The position numbers and the translations under genes are program-made. From Panicum virgatum (taxonomy: Eukaryota > Streptophyta > Magnoliopsida > Poales > Poaceae), in the NCBI RefSeq assembly GCF_016808335.1, contig NC_053137.1:5531904-5595903 (forward strand): DNA of 64,000 nucleotides. Reading direction: 5' to 3'. The notes beneath the pieces are model-generated. The model was not told where the DNA came from, did no database searches, and saw only the letters and a list, made by a program, of their open reading frames with translations. This document shows, piece after piece, positions 11,631 through 24,326 of this stretch. Positions within the stretch are counted from its first letter, which is position 1. The number at the start of each line of letters is the position of its first letter.

Positions 11631-13149
11631 TGAAAGGATCGATGGCACAAGAGAGGGGGTGAATTGGGCCTAATTAAAATTTCTAAAGCGGTGTAAAACA
11701 ACCTTAGCCTATGCAAAACTAGAAGGCCACAATTCACTTAACCGGTCTAGCTAAACTACTCTACCCAAGGCTACAAAGCCAAGTCTAGATTGATTCTAAG
11801 CTAAGTAGAGCTAAGCTATTATCTCTAATGTCAAGCACATGAAATAAATTGCAAGAATTGTGACACTCACTAAGAGCCTTGTCACCTCCCAAGTCACCAA
11901 GACGAGGGTGCTCACTAAGAGTCTCCGTTCGCCGTCCTGGCGTGGTGGAGCTCAAGCCACGTACAACTTCTTCTTCGGGCTCCCACAATCCTTGGCAAGC
12001 TCCGAGAGAAACACCCCGATCACCAAGATCGCCTAGGTGATGCCAATCACTAAGAGTAACAAGCTTCGGCCTTCACTTGAGCAAGAACCGGTCACCAAGA
12101 ACGGATGCACACAAGCTTTTCCTCACTCAAATCACTAGCCTTGCTTCTTGGATGATTGCTTGAACAAAGTATGAGAATTGAAGCTCAATGTGGCTCTCCA
12201 CTATAGAATGGATGTATGAATGCTTTAGAATGTTCAGAGTTATGAGAATGACCCATTGGAGGGGTATATATAGGCAGCAACCAAGAATAGAGCCATTGGA
12301 GAAAAGCTGCCAGAAATAGTATGCAACGCCAGTTAATCCGACGGCCCTCCAAAAGTCATCGTCAGTTCAACCGATGAATGTAAACTGCCCATTTGAAAAA
12401 CTAGCAGTTACAGCTCGGGCAAATTAACCGATGTATCATCGGTTTAACCGGTGAGTATAGTTGTCCACTGAATAACTGAAAACCCAACTCTCTGGACAAC
12501 TGTATCGACGCTAACTCAAATCCATCGTCAGTTTAACCGGTGAGTATAAGCCTGAAAACCCCTAAAAAACCGACTCTCTGGACAATTGAACCAACATTGA
12601 TTTCAAACATCGTCGGTTAATCTGGTGAACATTGTGTCCAGCCTTCAGCAACTGTGTTTAACCGACATATAGAAAATTGATGTCGTCGGTTAAACCGGTG
12701 ATAAGACTTTTTCTTGATTTTGCTTGTTCTGATTTGATTCTTGAATGAAATCCAAATTTTCTTGAGATATGAGTTGAATACCACTTGTTTGAACTTCTGA
12801 GAACCTGAGTGACCAATGTGTGCATCATTTTTGAAAGACCATGTCCAATGCTCAAGTTACTTGGCTTAGACCCCTCTTAATAGTATGATCTCTACAAAAC
12901 TATAAAAACCTATACTAACCTAAGTGTCCTCCTCCTCCTTATGACACTTAGGACTAGAAGGATCCTTAGTCTTGATATATATATGAATTTCAAAACCTAG
13001 ATCGCCTTTTTGAGTGATGAAATTTGAGGGTCTTCATAACCACATGATCCAATGAGTGATATGATTTCCTTAAGCTGCACAAACTCATTAGTCACATTAA
13101 TGGTTGTCATTAATCACCGAAACATACCTTGAGGGCCTAGATGCTTTCA
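11631..13149 (-). repeat. 3' LTR of the copia element
   Basis: 1,519 bp, beginning TGAAAGGATCGATGG and ending GATGCTTTCA. It matches 22,747-24,326 along its length but lacks an ~88-bp segment present there at about 22,977-23,070. Just inside its inner edge (13,150-13,165) the minus strand reads a purine-rich AAAAAGGGGAGGT, the expected polypurine tract. Several short palindromes of the CATCGGTTTAACCGGTGA type occur at about 12,437-12,700. In a ~430-bp stretch compared by eye, about 24 differences separate the two LTRs, mostly transitions. Confidence 0.88.
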
Positions 13150-13426
13150 ACCTCCCCTTTTTGGTGATTGATGACAACACAAATATTAACTTTAACGAAA
13201 GAGCGAGAAAGAAAACGCGAAAAGTAAAAGCTAACTCGAAAAAGACCCAAAGAGCGCAATGGCTCGAACAAAATCCATAGATATGTCTCAAAACATAGCA
13301 TACGCAAGAGTTAAATGTACATATCCATGAACTAACACCAAAAGAGGTACAAAAGATCAAGTCCTGCAACTACGAGCTTTCTCTAGCTCTACCCTCCCCC
13401 TGACTGACTGACTCCCCTAAGCTCCC

Positions 13427-15959
13427 CTAAGTCTCCCCCTTTGGCATCAAAGCACCAAAAAGGCGAGTCGAGGGGCCCTGCTGGCGAGGCACGGCCACAA
13501 ACTGGTCCGGGTCGTCGTCGTCGTCATCTGACGGTGAGCCCTCGGTGACTGACGGGAGTAGATGATCTGAGCTAACTGGTGGTGTCGCTGTGGTAGAAGC
13601 TCGAGTGCTGGCACTGCCGGGCAGAGGGTCCGTCGAAGTTGTAGCCGGGTCAGCTGAAGTGGTGTCTGCCTCTGAATTAGTCACTGCTGACGCTGCCGGC
13701 TGTGTGGACTGAGGAAGCAAGGACTCCTCTGCACCTCCCCCTGAAGCTGCTGCCTGTGGTGCGCTGGGGAGTTCTACGGACTGCACTGATGTAGGAGTAT
13801 CATGAAACAAAGACGTCGCAGGCAGTGGTGAGTAGATTGGACGACCAGCAGACCCAAGCAAATCAGACATCGAAAAGATGGTCTCTGGTGTCGCTGAAGA
13901 GGCAGCCTGAGTCGGGACTGGTGCTGGAGCTAGTGTAACTGCTAGTGGTGCGGCTCCTCCCTGAAGTCCTGGCTGCTGGGGGGCTATGCCGGTGTGAGAG
14001 TAAAGCTAAGAGATCATCCCGAACATAGCCATCATCCCCTGCTGCATCTGCTGGAACTGGGCGTCTGAGAGCTGAGTCACTCGGTGCAGCAGACCAACAA
14101 ACCTCTCCTCTGTAGCAGCTCGCTCTCTGGCAGCCTCCCGCTGAATAGCAAGGAGCTGGGCCTTGTGGGCTCTCCTGGCCTCCTCCTGCGCGAGTCTGTC
14201 CTCTCTCTGCTGTGTGACTATCTGCTGTAGGAGAGAGGTTAGCTCGAAGGGCTGTGTCACCTGAGTCTCTAACACTGTAGTAGCAACTGGTGACGGTGGT
14301 CGCTCTGGCTGCCCTGGTCCTCCTGACTCATGATCATGAGCTGCTGGCGATGGAGGAAAGTAATCGTCATCCTCGGAGGAGTCTGAATCAATCTCAGACC
14401 AGTGTATCTCATCTCCTCCTCCGGGGAGCTGGGCCTCAGCCAGAAGAAGTGCCTCATCCTCCTCTGCTACTCTGGCTTGTACCTCTGCTGGTAGTTGTGC
14501 CATGGCGGCTCTGTCGGCCTACCTGCCCCTCCTCCGGTCCTGTGGTGTAGTAGGTCAGTAGACTGGGAACCGGGGAGCCTCATCGTGCCGGTATGATGCG
14601 CTGATGGGGGAGTCCTCTGCCACAATCATGGAACAGATAAAACTGATCCAGTGAGCATAGGGAAACTGTCGCACAACTCCCATCCCATCTATGATCACAT
14701 CCTCTATCTCTGCCAAAATAAAGTCCACTATATCAAAAGGCTCATGCGTGAGGATGTGAAGGAGCAACAGCTGCTGAAGCCCTATAAAACCCTCTGAGTA
14801 GCCACTCCTGGGCAGCAGTGTCCTCCTGAGTGCCATGTGAACTATATATGCCTCTACTGTGAGCATACTGGGCACTCTAGCATACGAGGCTGGGAAGGGC
14901 TGGCGGAAGCACTGAGAGATATCCTCGTATGAAGGTGCTATCCCGCCAATCATGGCCCTGCGGGGTGGATCTGCATCCCTGTATACCCGCTCATGGAGGG
15001 AGACGTCCACCAAGTCAACACCAAGGATCCCTGCTAGTGCCTCCCTCGTCAAGCCAAAAACCTGCCCCCAAACATAAAGTGTACAGCTCTGCGCTCTAGG
15101 GCTATCTAAGCTATGGCATAGAAGACTCTGACCTAGTCCTCGATATACCTGTTCTGCCCCATCTCTAGCAACCTCAGCAGCCCTCTGAACTGAGCAAACT
15201 GCTCTCTGATGTCTGCTCCCCGTGCGGCTGTCCTCAGTGAGACCCAGTCCAGGACCCTATGTGGAAAGATCATGTGGCATCATCTCTAGTAGGTCTCGTA
15301 GAAGCTGGCCTGAAGAAGTGTCAAGAACCGGCAGTCCACTCTACTGTCTTGGCCCATTGGGAACCAATCCTCCTCTGAGACGCTCCACCTGAGCCTCTTG
15401 ACCTTCGCTGCATTGGCCTTGGTCAAGTTCTGGAGCAGGACTCCTGGCTCCAGACGCACGACAGTGTCCATGTGGAACACTGCGCGTTCGGCCGCTAGGG
15501 CCTCGGCTCTGCGTGCTGCTGCTGCTGTTGCTGCGGACCTACGAGGCTCCTATGGCAGGTGATCTCCTTGAGTCCTCGGTCCAGTGCGATGCTCGGTCGC
15601 TGGTGGAGACCCTGCTGCAGGGGACATCTGCCGAGTGCGGCCAGAACGTCGTGGAGTCGGTAACCCCTGAGTGCTCTGCCCCTCTGACTGCTGTGATTGA
15701 GCTGTATCTGAATCTGAACTACTAAATCTGCTATTGTCACTGACGCGGCCCTGATGGCCCTGCCCCCTCGTCCTCTGCTCCTGCCTCTGCCTCTGGCTGG
15801 CTGCTCCTGGATCCTGAACGGACGAGCATGGCCTGACGCCTGCTCCTCGGCGACCTTGGCCACCATCTCAGCTCTCTTGGCCTCCCTCTCGGCTCTGGTC
15901 CGCTTGCGGGCCAGCTTCTCAACCACGATCTCCTTGCCTTTCCTCTTCTCGCGTCCCAT
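13427..15959 (-). CDS. Sirevirus 3' region: env-like / accessory ORFs (degenerate)
   Basis: Between RNase H and the 3' LTR the minus strand carries several open frames, read in the order 15,959-15,495, 15,480-15,286, 15,052-14,555, 14,503-14,006 and 13,870-13,427. The first is a lysine/arginine-rich N-terminus (MGREKRKGKEIVVEKLARKR). The third is a helical domain with no clear hallmark (LTVEAYIVHMALRRTLLPRSG). The fourth is acidic and then coiled-coil-like (REDRLAQEEARRAHKAQL), and the last is a Ser/Thr/Pro/Ala-rich tail ending in a poly-Asp run. Sireviruses commonly carry an env-like ORF here. Whether these pieces were one protein is inferred from their order and spacing; no signal peptide or clear membrane segment is visible. 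Confidence 0.5.
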
Positions 15960-16369
15960 CTTGTTGAGCGGTGGCTAGAACGCGATGCGGAAGCTAGGGC
16001 AAACGTGAAAACGATGCGAAGCTGGTTCGGGCAATTCATCGAACAGCATGCGTGCGCGGTGTGGAAGGCAATGGAGCGCGGCATTTGATTGCATGGAGCT
16101 ATGGTGGCATGAGCAGCGCGGAGTGCGTGGGCTTGCTTGCTTGGACCAACTCCGGCGAGGTGGGATGAGGTGGCGGCGGTGAGGCTCGGCGGCGGCGACG
16201 CAGGAGCGCGAGCGGTGCGGATGGTGAGCGCGCAACGCGGGCGCTGGGCATGGCGGAGGTGCGGCGGCGACGTGGAACCGAGGAAGGACGTGGGCTCGAG
16301 TGAGGAATAGAGGCGGCGGCTGCGGGAGCAAGATACATATGACAGGTGGGCCCCCGCAATTTTTCTTAT

Positions 16370-16690
16370 CTCCGGTTGATCCGACGCTTAGGTTTTGAAT
16401 GCCGGTTGATTGCGTCGGTTCAGTTCACCTGATACTTTAGCAAATTTGCATTTGAACACCGCTTGAACCGATGATATAAAGTTTGAACTCATCAGTTGAA
16501 CACTGATGTAATCGGTTGATCGTTTAGGTCAGAATTGAATTACGATCACCGGTTGATCCGACGTTCTGCATTTTCTGTACGCCGATTGAACGCCTAGATT
16601 TGACTGAGCTGAGACAGAACTTAGTAACGCGGTTAAACCGATGGTGATAATCCATTAAACGTCGGTTTAACCGGTGAACCCGAAAAACCT
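16370..16690. repeat. Cluster of CGGTTGA/TCGGTTTAACCGG palindromic motifs inside the copia element
   Basis: Short related motifs (CCGGTTGATCCGACG, GGTTAAACCGATG, CGGTTTAACCGGTGAA) recur many times here. The same motif class is found in both LTRs (12,340-12,700 and 23,520-23,880). Multiple palindromic copies upstream of the promoter are a described property of Sirevirus LTRs; a second internal cluster upstream of the env-like region is the notable part. Confidence 0.55.
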
Positions 16691-16699
16691 TCACTCAGC

Positions 16700-17310
16700 T
16701 CACTCTTATATGATAAGTCCAATAAACTTATAAAATTCAACTAAACTCAAGTTTATGGACTCGCATAAGCGATTTTACCCCTCAAAATAATTTGGATGGC
16801 ATACTAGCCTAATAGTTTTTCTTTTCAAGCACAAGGAAAAACCGCGAAGCGAGACAAAGCGCCAAATAAAATGTATGTGCCATGTCATAGGAATATTGAA
16901 GATAGAGAGCTTCAAACTCATCACGACATGACTCACTAGGCAATAACGCACCTATCACTTTGCTCTTTTCACTTTTCATGAATTAAGATCTTGCATATGA
17001 AAACAAGTCTCATTTTCATCAAGTGATCTCCTTTGTGACCCTTACGCATGCAATGATGGTGCAAGCTATAAACACACGCGAGATAAGGGTAAAGATGAAG
17101 TGCGCATCTAAAGGACAAGGAATGCATAACAAAAATTTAAATTCTACTTGTCAAGTTTGAGCCCATGGGAAGCTTCTTCATGATGAGCCTTTCTACAAGC
17201 CTAAAGGAAAACAAGTGGACCACCACCTTTAGCTAAACTCATGCGCATCACTATCTTACCATGGTTAGACAAGTGTCCTAAATGTATGCATTTTTTTATA
17301 TGACATGGCA
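16700..17310. other. Non-coding spacer between copia RNase H and the env-like region
   Basis: AT-rich, with no domain-bearing frame. It separates the end of the pol frame (17,313) from the palindrome cluster and the GC-rich 15,750-16,350 stretch. Nothing else recognisable. Confidence 0.4.
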
Positions 17311-17312
17311 AC

Positions 17313-20300
17313 TTACATGATGTTTGCCGCATCTAAAACATTAAGTTCATTCCTTAGCCTAACAAATGTACTCTCGTCTGGGGGTTTTGTGATTATATCC
17401 GCCAATTGCTCCTCGGATCTCACACCTTGAAGGGAAATGTCTCCCTTAACTTCGTGATCACGCAAGAAGTGATGGCGAATATCAATGTGCTTTGTGTGAG
17501 AGTGTTGAATGGGATTTTTGGCTATTCTTACGGCACTTTCATTGTCACAAAGGAGTGGAACCCTATCTAGTTTCACACCAAAGTCCAAAAGGGTTTGCTT
17601 CATATATAGAATTTGGGCACAACATGCACCAGCTGCTATATATTCCACTTCCGCGGTGGACAAGGCCACGGAATTTTGTTTCTTACTTGACCATGAAACT
17701 AGAGAACGCCCAAGCAAGTGGCAACCCCCGGAGGTACTCTTGCGATCCACACGGCTCCCGGCAAAATCCGAGTCCGAGTATCACAAGAGGTCTAAACTAG
17801 CGCCTTTGGAGTACCGCAAGCCTATGCTTGGGGTGTGCTTGAGATACCGAAGGATTCTATTCACGGCTGTGAGATGAGATTCCTTTGAATTAGCTTGAAA
17901 GCGGGCACATAAGCACACACTAAATATTATATCGGGCCTAGATGTGGTAAGATAAAGCAAAGACCCTATCATGGAACGATAGAGAGATTGATCAATCGGT
18001 TTACCGTCCACATCCAAGTCGAGATGCCCATTGGTTGCCATGGGAGTCTTGATCAGCTTGCATTCATTCATCTTGAATTTCTTCAATATATCTTTAGTGT
18101 ATATTTCTTGATAAATGAAGTTCCTTCCTTTAATTGCTTGACTTGAAAACCAAGGAAGAAGGTCAACTCGCCGATCATGGACAACTCGAATTCCCTAGAC
18201 ATCATAGTAGCAAACTCATGGCTTAGTGAATCATTAGTTGAGCCAAAGATAATATCATCAATATAAATTTGACAAATGAAAAGATCCCCGTTGATGTCTT
18301 TTGTGAACAACGTGGTGTCCACCCTCCAAATCTTGAAGCCTTGCATGATGAGGAAGTCACGAAGCCTCTCATACCAAGCTCTTGGAGCTTGTTTGAGTTC
18401 GTAGAGTGCTTTGTGCAACCTATAAACATGATTAGGATTCCTCGGATATTCAAACCCGGGAGGTTGCTCAAAATAAACAAGTTCGTTAATAAAGCCATTT
18501 AAGAATGCACTTTTCACATCCATTTGATATAGTTTTATGTTATGATGTGAAGAGTAAGCAAGAAGAATGCGGATAGCTTCTAGTCTTGCGACCGGAGCAA
18601 AAGTTTCACCAAAATCCAAACCTTCGACTTGTGAAAACCCTTTTGCTACAAGTCTCGCCTTGTTGCGTACCACCACCCCATGTTCATCTTGCTTGTTTCG
18701 GAAGACCCACTTGGTGCCAATGATGTTCTTGTTCTTCGGAGGAGCTTCAAGGACCCAAACTTGATTGCGGGCGAAGTTGTTTAATTCTTCTTGCATGGCC
18801 ATCACCCAATCCGAGTCCGCAAGCGCTTCCTCTATGCTAGTGGGTTCAACACAAGAAACAAAAGAGTAATGTTCATAAAATGAAGCATGTTTGGAGCGAG
18901 TTCTTACTCCCTCAGAAGGACTACCAATGACTTGATCAATTGGATGATCCTTGTAGATTCGCCCATGCTTCACTAGCGGTTGTGTTGTTGATGCTTGATG
19001 GGGTGGATCATTTGCGACTTGCACTTGTGGTGGAATGTTTTGCTCATGTTGATCTTTTTCTTGGATTGTTGGCGTAGGAACATTTTCTTGACATGGTGGA
19101 CTTTATGTTCATTCACTTGGGGTGCCGTGGAGGTGCTTGGTGTAGATGAGAAAGATCCTCCCCCTTGATCATTGCTTTCATGCACCTCTTCCGGCTTGAT
19201 GTCCCCAATAGATATTTTCTTTAAAGCTTCTTCCACTTCTTCATCACCTACATTTTCATAGCCAATAACCTCCTCTTGGGAGCCATTAGATTCATCAAAC
19301 TTCACATCACATGTTTCTTCAACTAACCCGAAGGTTTGATGGAATTCTCTATATGCTTTGGAATTCGATGCATAACCAAGAAAGAAACCTTCATCACACC
19401 TACTTTCAAACTTACCGAGTCTCTTCTTTTTATAAATGAAACACTTACAACCAAAGACTCGGAAGTAGGAGATGTTGGGCTTTCTTCCCATGAGGAGCTC
19501 ATATGGCATCTTCTTGAGGAGTCGGTGGAGATACACCCGGTTGGATGCATGGCACGCCATGTTGATTGCTTCCGCCCAAAACCTTTCGGATGTGCCATAG
19601 TCATCTAGCATTGCTCTTGCAAAGGTGATTAATATTTTGTTCTTTCTTTCCACCACTCCATTTTGTTGAGGTGTGTAGTGGCGGAGAACTCATGCTTGAC
19701 ACCCTCTTCATCGCACCATTCTTCAATTTTCATGTTCTTGAATTCGGTGCCGTTGTCACTCCAGATCTTCACAATTGGGGAGTTGTATTCCCTTTGGGCT
19801 CTTCTTGCAAATGTCTTGAAGATTTCTGGAGTTTCACTCTTATCGCCTAGAAACATGACCCAAGTGTAACGTGAAAAATCATCAACAATTACTAGGCAAT
19901 AGAGGTTACCACCAACGCTCTTGTATGTAGTTGGGCCAAAGAGGTCCATGTGAAGTAGCTCGAGCGGCTTGGAGGTAGACAACATCGTCTTGATGGGATG
20001 ATGTGTTGCAACTTGTTTCCCGGCTGGACATACACTACATAGCTTGTTCTTGTCGAATGTGACGTCCTTCAAGCCGGTGGTCATCCCTCTCTTGTGGGCT
20101 TTCTTGATGTTGCTAATGCCAATGTGAGCAATTCTTCTATGCCATAGCCACCCAAGAGACGACTTGGTGAAGAGGCATGTCATGGGACTTGTTTGCTTTG
20201 ATGAGAAATCCACCAAGTAAATGTTGCCATGCCTAAATCCCGTGAATACCAATGACTTGTCTCCTTCAAGAGTAACTACAACACCATTCTTATCAAAGGT

Positions 20301-20566
20301 ACACGTTAGTCAAGATCACATAGTTGGGCAATGGAAATTAAATTAAAGCTAAGTGATTCTACAAACAAGATATTAGAAATAGATAAATCCTTTGTAATGG
20401 CTATTCTACCCAAACCTAGAACTTTGCCCCTTGAGTTATCACCATAGGTGACATGTTCATGATCGCCGGGGTCTTCAAGAGAGGTGAACATGCTATCATT
20501 GCCGGTCATGTGTTGAGAGCATCCGCTATCAAGTACCCAATATTTTCCACCGGCTTTGTAGTTCAC
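17313..20566 (-). pseudogene. Copia pol: protease, integrase, reverse transcriptase, RNase H (frameshifted)
   Basis: On the minus strand the order is as follows. Protease at 20,566-20,306 has the aspartic motif in WVLDSGCSQHMTG. Integrase at 20,252-18,973 has the HHCC zinc region (WHRRIAHIG ... CSVCPAGKQ), catalytic D in LLHMDLFGP, second D in WSDNGTEF and E in VERKNK, followed by a serine/glutamate-rich linker. Reverse transcriptase at 19,024-18,083 has [22 protein letters not shown] and the catalytic YIDDIIFGS. RNase H at 18,086-17,313 ends with LADIITKP. The integrase is split by a frameshift at about 19,630-19,656 and RT/RNase H by another near 18,085. All catalytic motifs survive, so decay is moderate. 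Confidence 0.88.
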
Positions 20567-20620
20567 CTACACACATGAGAATCATTTTTGAGCATTTGGA
20601 ACCCAAACAAGCTTTAGGCC

Positions 20621-22691
20621 TTACACATGTGTGACAAGAGCTTTAGGGACCCAAAGTTGTTTGGGGAGCTTCTTCTTTGTCTCCTTTATGAGTTTGCCAA
20701 TAAATTTGGCCTTCACCTTGCCCTTCACCTTACTCAAAAGAAAATGGTTATTTTGAAACACAGATGAGTAATTCTTTGGTAAGGTGGGAAGAGTGTGTGA
20801 TGGCAAAGTGCACTCCCTAGTGTGTTGCCCGGTGACTTGGCAATGTTGGCAATATGAACCAACTTCTTTGACGAAGCTAGCCTTGATCTCCGGAGATGGA
20901 GTAGTGCCTTTGTTAGGCTCCGGGATAGATCCAAGGCCCCTCTTGCCGTAGTCACGGGTATTGTTGAAGAGAATTTCCTTGTGGATGTATTCTCCTCTTG
21001 AGAGCTTCTCCACACTCACTTTGAGGCTTGCCACTTGATCCATCAACTCCTTTTCCCTAGAAGGTGCAAGCTTGGGCACAACATTAGTAGCATTTGCATC
21101 AATGAGTAGGTCATCACATGGAGTAGAAGCATTGACCTTTACCACATTTTCATTAGTAGAGTTCTCAAGACTTGGGTCAATGGCTTCGTATGCAAACTCA
21201 AGCACTTGGTATTTGTGAGCCAACTCCCTATGCTCTTGTTTTAGCTTTTTTGTGGCTCTCTTCAACTTGCTTAGCAAGTGCAAGTGACTCATTGTGCTTC
21301 TTGAGCAAGTCATTGTACTTGCCAAGCAAATCGGAGTGAGCTAGCTCTAACTTGGCACGAGTGCTCTCAAGAAGCTTGACTTTGCCCTTTTCCCTCTTGA
21401 TGACGGATGTATACTCATTGATGAGGTTAGCAAACTCATTAGGATCAAGTTCATCATCGCTATCGTCATCACTTTCACATACCTTGGTGTTACCTTTGTC
21501 CATGAGGCTCATAGGGGGATGAGATAGTGATGGTTCATCATTGGTGAGGGCGATGGTGACGATGTCTTCTTCTTCATCACTTAACTCTTCGCTTGATGAG
21601 ATATCGGTCACCCATTCTTACTTTTCCACCAAGAAGCTTCTCTTGGTGTTGCCCTTCTCCTATGGGAAGAGCTTGGACTTCTTGTCATGGCTTTTCTTCT
21701 TCTCATTTTTCATGCCCTTGCTCTTCTTTTCTTCTTCTTCACCATCGCTCGAATCATGGCGATGCTTGTTCTTCTTTTCTTTCTTTCTTTTGTCCGACTT
21801 GGGACAATTTGGAGAGATGTGGCCTTTTTCACCACAATTGTAACATATCTTGCTCTTGAGATCTCCCCTTGGCCGGAACATCTTTCTTTTGGGGTCAAAG
21901 TTGTACCCCTTATTGTTGATTTTCTTACTTAAGCGTGAGAATTTCTTCATCATGAGAGCAAGCTCTCCATCATCATCTTCATCATTGGAGGTACTCTCTT
22001 GGTGGTCCTCCTCTTCACTTGAACTTGTTTCTTGTTTTATGATCTTGTGCTTGCAGGACTTGTTGGCTTTGGTCTTGAGAGCAATTGATTTGCTTGTTGT
22101 AGGCTCTTCGGTTATACCAAGGATCCCTATTTCATGAGCGCGAATTTCGCCCACAAGCTCTCCCATTTCCTTCTTCTCAAGATCTTCCTTTTGAAGCATT
22201 GCATTGATAATGGTGTAATTCGGCTTCGGAAGAAGCATGAGGATCTTGCGGTTGATTGCACCACTATCAATTTTGGACACATCAAGTACATTAATGTCCT
22301 TGACAATAACATTCAAGTGGGAGTACATTTCATTGCAATTTTCATGTGCAAGAATTTTGAAAGTATCATATTTAGCTCTAAGGACATGGTATTTTTTCTC
22401 TCTAACTTTGGTGGAGCCTTCATGAATTTCTATGAGCTCCTTCCAAATGTCACATGCTAGGTCTATTCCATTGACTCTAGCAAAAACTTCCTCACTAATG
22501 GCTTTAAAAATAGCATTTCTAGCTTTATCATTCCATCTTATTTGTTCCGTAGTGAGGTCTCCAGTGAACCCGGTTTTGGTTGCCATCCACACTTCGGGGG
22601 AAATTGCATCTAAGTATGCGGCCATGCGAACTTTCCAATAGGCAAAGTTCTTTCCCTCGAAATGAGGCGGCGAACCACTCATCCTTGCCAT
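20621..22691 (-). pseudogene. Copia gag with two zinc knuckles and coiled-coil segment (frameshifted)
   Basis: The gag frame starts at 22,691 with MARMSGSPPHFEGKNFAYWK, the UBN2-type gag domain of copia elements. It runs through 21,660 with an acidic stretch and a classical CCHC knuckle (CYNCGEKGHISPNC). Frame changes follow into 21,611-21,228 (acidic, then lysine/glutamate-rich coiled-coil) and 21,325-20,621. The last contains a second, non-standard knuckle (CQHCQVTGQHTREC) shortly before the protease. Long gag with a coiled-coil C-terminal part fits Sireviruses. Confidence 0.82.
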
Positions 22692-22730
22692 AGCTCTAAG
22701 CGGTGAAGATTAATGATCCAATGAGCAACG

Positions 22731-22744
22731 TGGCTCTGATACCA
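22731..22744 (-). promoter_or_regulatory. Primer-binding site (initiator tRNA-Met)
   Basis: TGGCTCTGATACCA on the plus strand is the complement of TGGTATCAGAGCCA, the standard copia primer site for initiator tRNA-Met. It lies two bases inside the 5' LTR and fixes the element's orientation as minus. Confidence 0.92.
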
Positions 22745-22746
22745 AT

Positions 22747-24326
22747 TGAAAGGACCGATGGCACAAGAGGGGGGGTGAATTGGGACTAATTAAAATTTCT
22801 AAAGCGGTATAAAACAACCTTAGCCTATGCAAAACTAGAAGGCCACAATTCACTTAACCGGTCTAGCTAAACTACTCTACCCAAGGCTACAAAGCTAAGT
22901 CTAGATTGATTCTAAGCTAGGTAGAACTAAGCTATGATCTCTAATGTCAAGCACATGAAATAAATTGCAAGAATTATAAGTGCTTGAATGTAAAGTAGGG
23001 ACAAGAGACGACCAGATTTTTTTCGTGGTATCGATGTGTTGGCACACACCACTAATCCACGTTGTGACACTTACTAAGAGTCTTGTCACCTCACAAGTCA
23101 TCAAGACAAGGGTGCTCACTAAGAGTCTCCGTTCGCCGTCCCGGCGTGGTGGAGCTCAATCCACGTACAACTTCTTCTTCGGGCTCCCACAATCCTTGTC
23201 AAGCTCCGAGAGAAACACCCTGATCACGAAGATCGCCTAGGTGATGCCAATCACCAAGAGTAACAAGCTTCGGCCTTCACTTGAGCAAGAACCAGTCACC
23301 AAGAACTAATGCACACAAGCTTTTCCTCACTCAAATCACTAGCCTTGCTTCTTGGATGATTGCTTGAACAAAGTATGAGAATTCAAGCCCAATGTGGCTC
23401 TCCAATATAGAATGGATGTATGAATGCTTTAGAATGTTCAGAGTTATGAGAATGACCCATTGGAAGGGTATATATAGGCAGCAACCAATAATAGAGCCGT
23501 TGGAGAAAAACTGCCAGAAATAGTACGCAACGCCGATGAGTGTAAACCGATGAATGTAAACTGCCCATTTTAAAAACTAGCCGTTACAGCTTGGGCAAAT
23601 TAACCGACGTATCATCGGTTTAACCGGTGAGTGTAGTTGTCCACTGAATAACTAAAAAACTAACTCTCTGGACAACTGTACCGACGCTAACTCAAATCCA
23701 TCATCGGTTTAACCGGTGAGTATAAGCCTGAAAACCCTTGAAAAACCGACTCTCTAGACAACTGAACCAACGTTGATTTCAAACATCGTCGGTCAATCCG
23801 GTGAACACTGTGTCCAGCCTTCAGCAACTGTGTTTAACCGACGTATAGAAAATTGATGTCATCGGTTAAACCGGTGATAAGACTTTTTCTTGATTTTGCT
23901 TGTTCTGATTTGAGTCTTGAATGAAATCCAAATTTTCTTGAGATATGAGTTGAATACCACTTGTTTGAACTTCTAAGAACCTGAGGGACCAATGTGTGCA
24001 TCCATTTTTGAAATACCATGTCCAATGCTCAATTTACTTGGCTTAGACCCCTCTTAATAGTATGATATCTACAAAACTATAAAAACCTATACTAACCTAA
24101 GTGTCCTCCTCCTTCTTATGACACTTAGGACTAGAAGGATCCTTAGTCTTCATATATATATGAATTTCAAAACCTAGATCGCCTTTTTGAGTGATGAAAT
24201 TTGAGGGTCTTCATAACCACATGATCCAATGAGTGATATGATTTCCTTAAGCTGCACAAACTCATTAGTCACATTAATGGTTGTCATTAATCACCGAAAC
24301 ATACCTTGAGGGCCTAGATGCTTTCA
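22747..24326 (-). repeat. 5' LTR of the copia element
   Basis: 1,580 bp, TGAAAGGACCGATGG to GATGCTTTCA. It pairs with 11,631-13,149. An extra ~88 bp at 22,977-23,070 (GTAAAGTAGGGACAAGAG... to CCACGTTG) is missing from the other LTR. The right edge is followed by AAGGG, the second target-site copy. Confidence 0.88.

Larger units (their letters stand above)
11631..24326 (-). mobile_element. Complete Sirevirus-like Ty1/copia retrotransposon (12.7 kb)
   Basis: The element is bounded by TGAAAG...CTTTCA LTRs and lies on the minus strand: the 5' LTR is at 22,747-24,326 and the 3' LTR at 11,631-13,149. Domain order along the minus strand is gag, protease, integrase, RT, RNase H, which is copia order, followed by ~4 kb before the 3' LTR that holds additional open frames. 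That extra 3' region, a primer-binding site complementary to initiator tRNA-Met, and clusters of short palindromes in the LTRs are typical of the Sirevirus (SIRE/Maximus) lineage. The frames contain multiple shifts, so this copy is not autonomous. It sits inside the integrase of the Ty3 relic. Confidence 0.88.
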
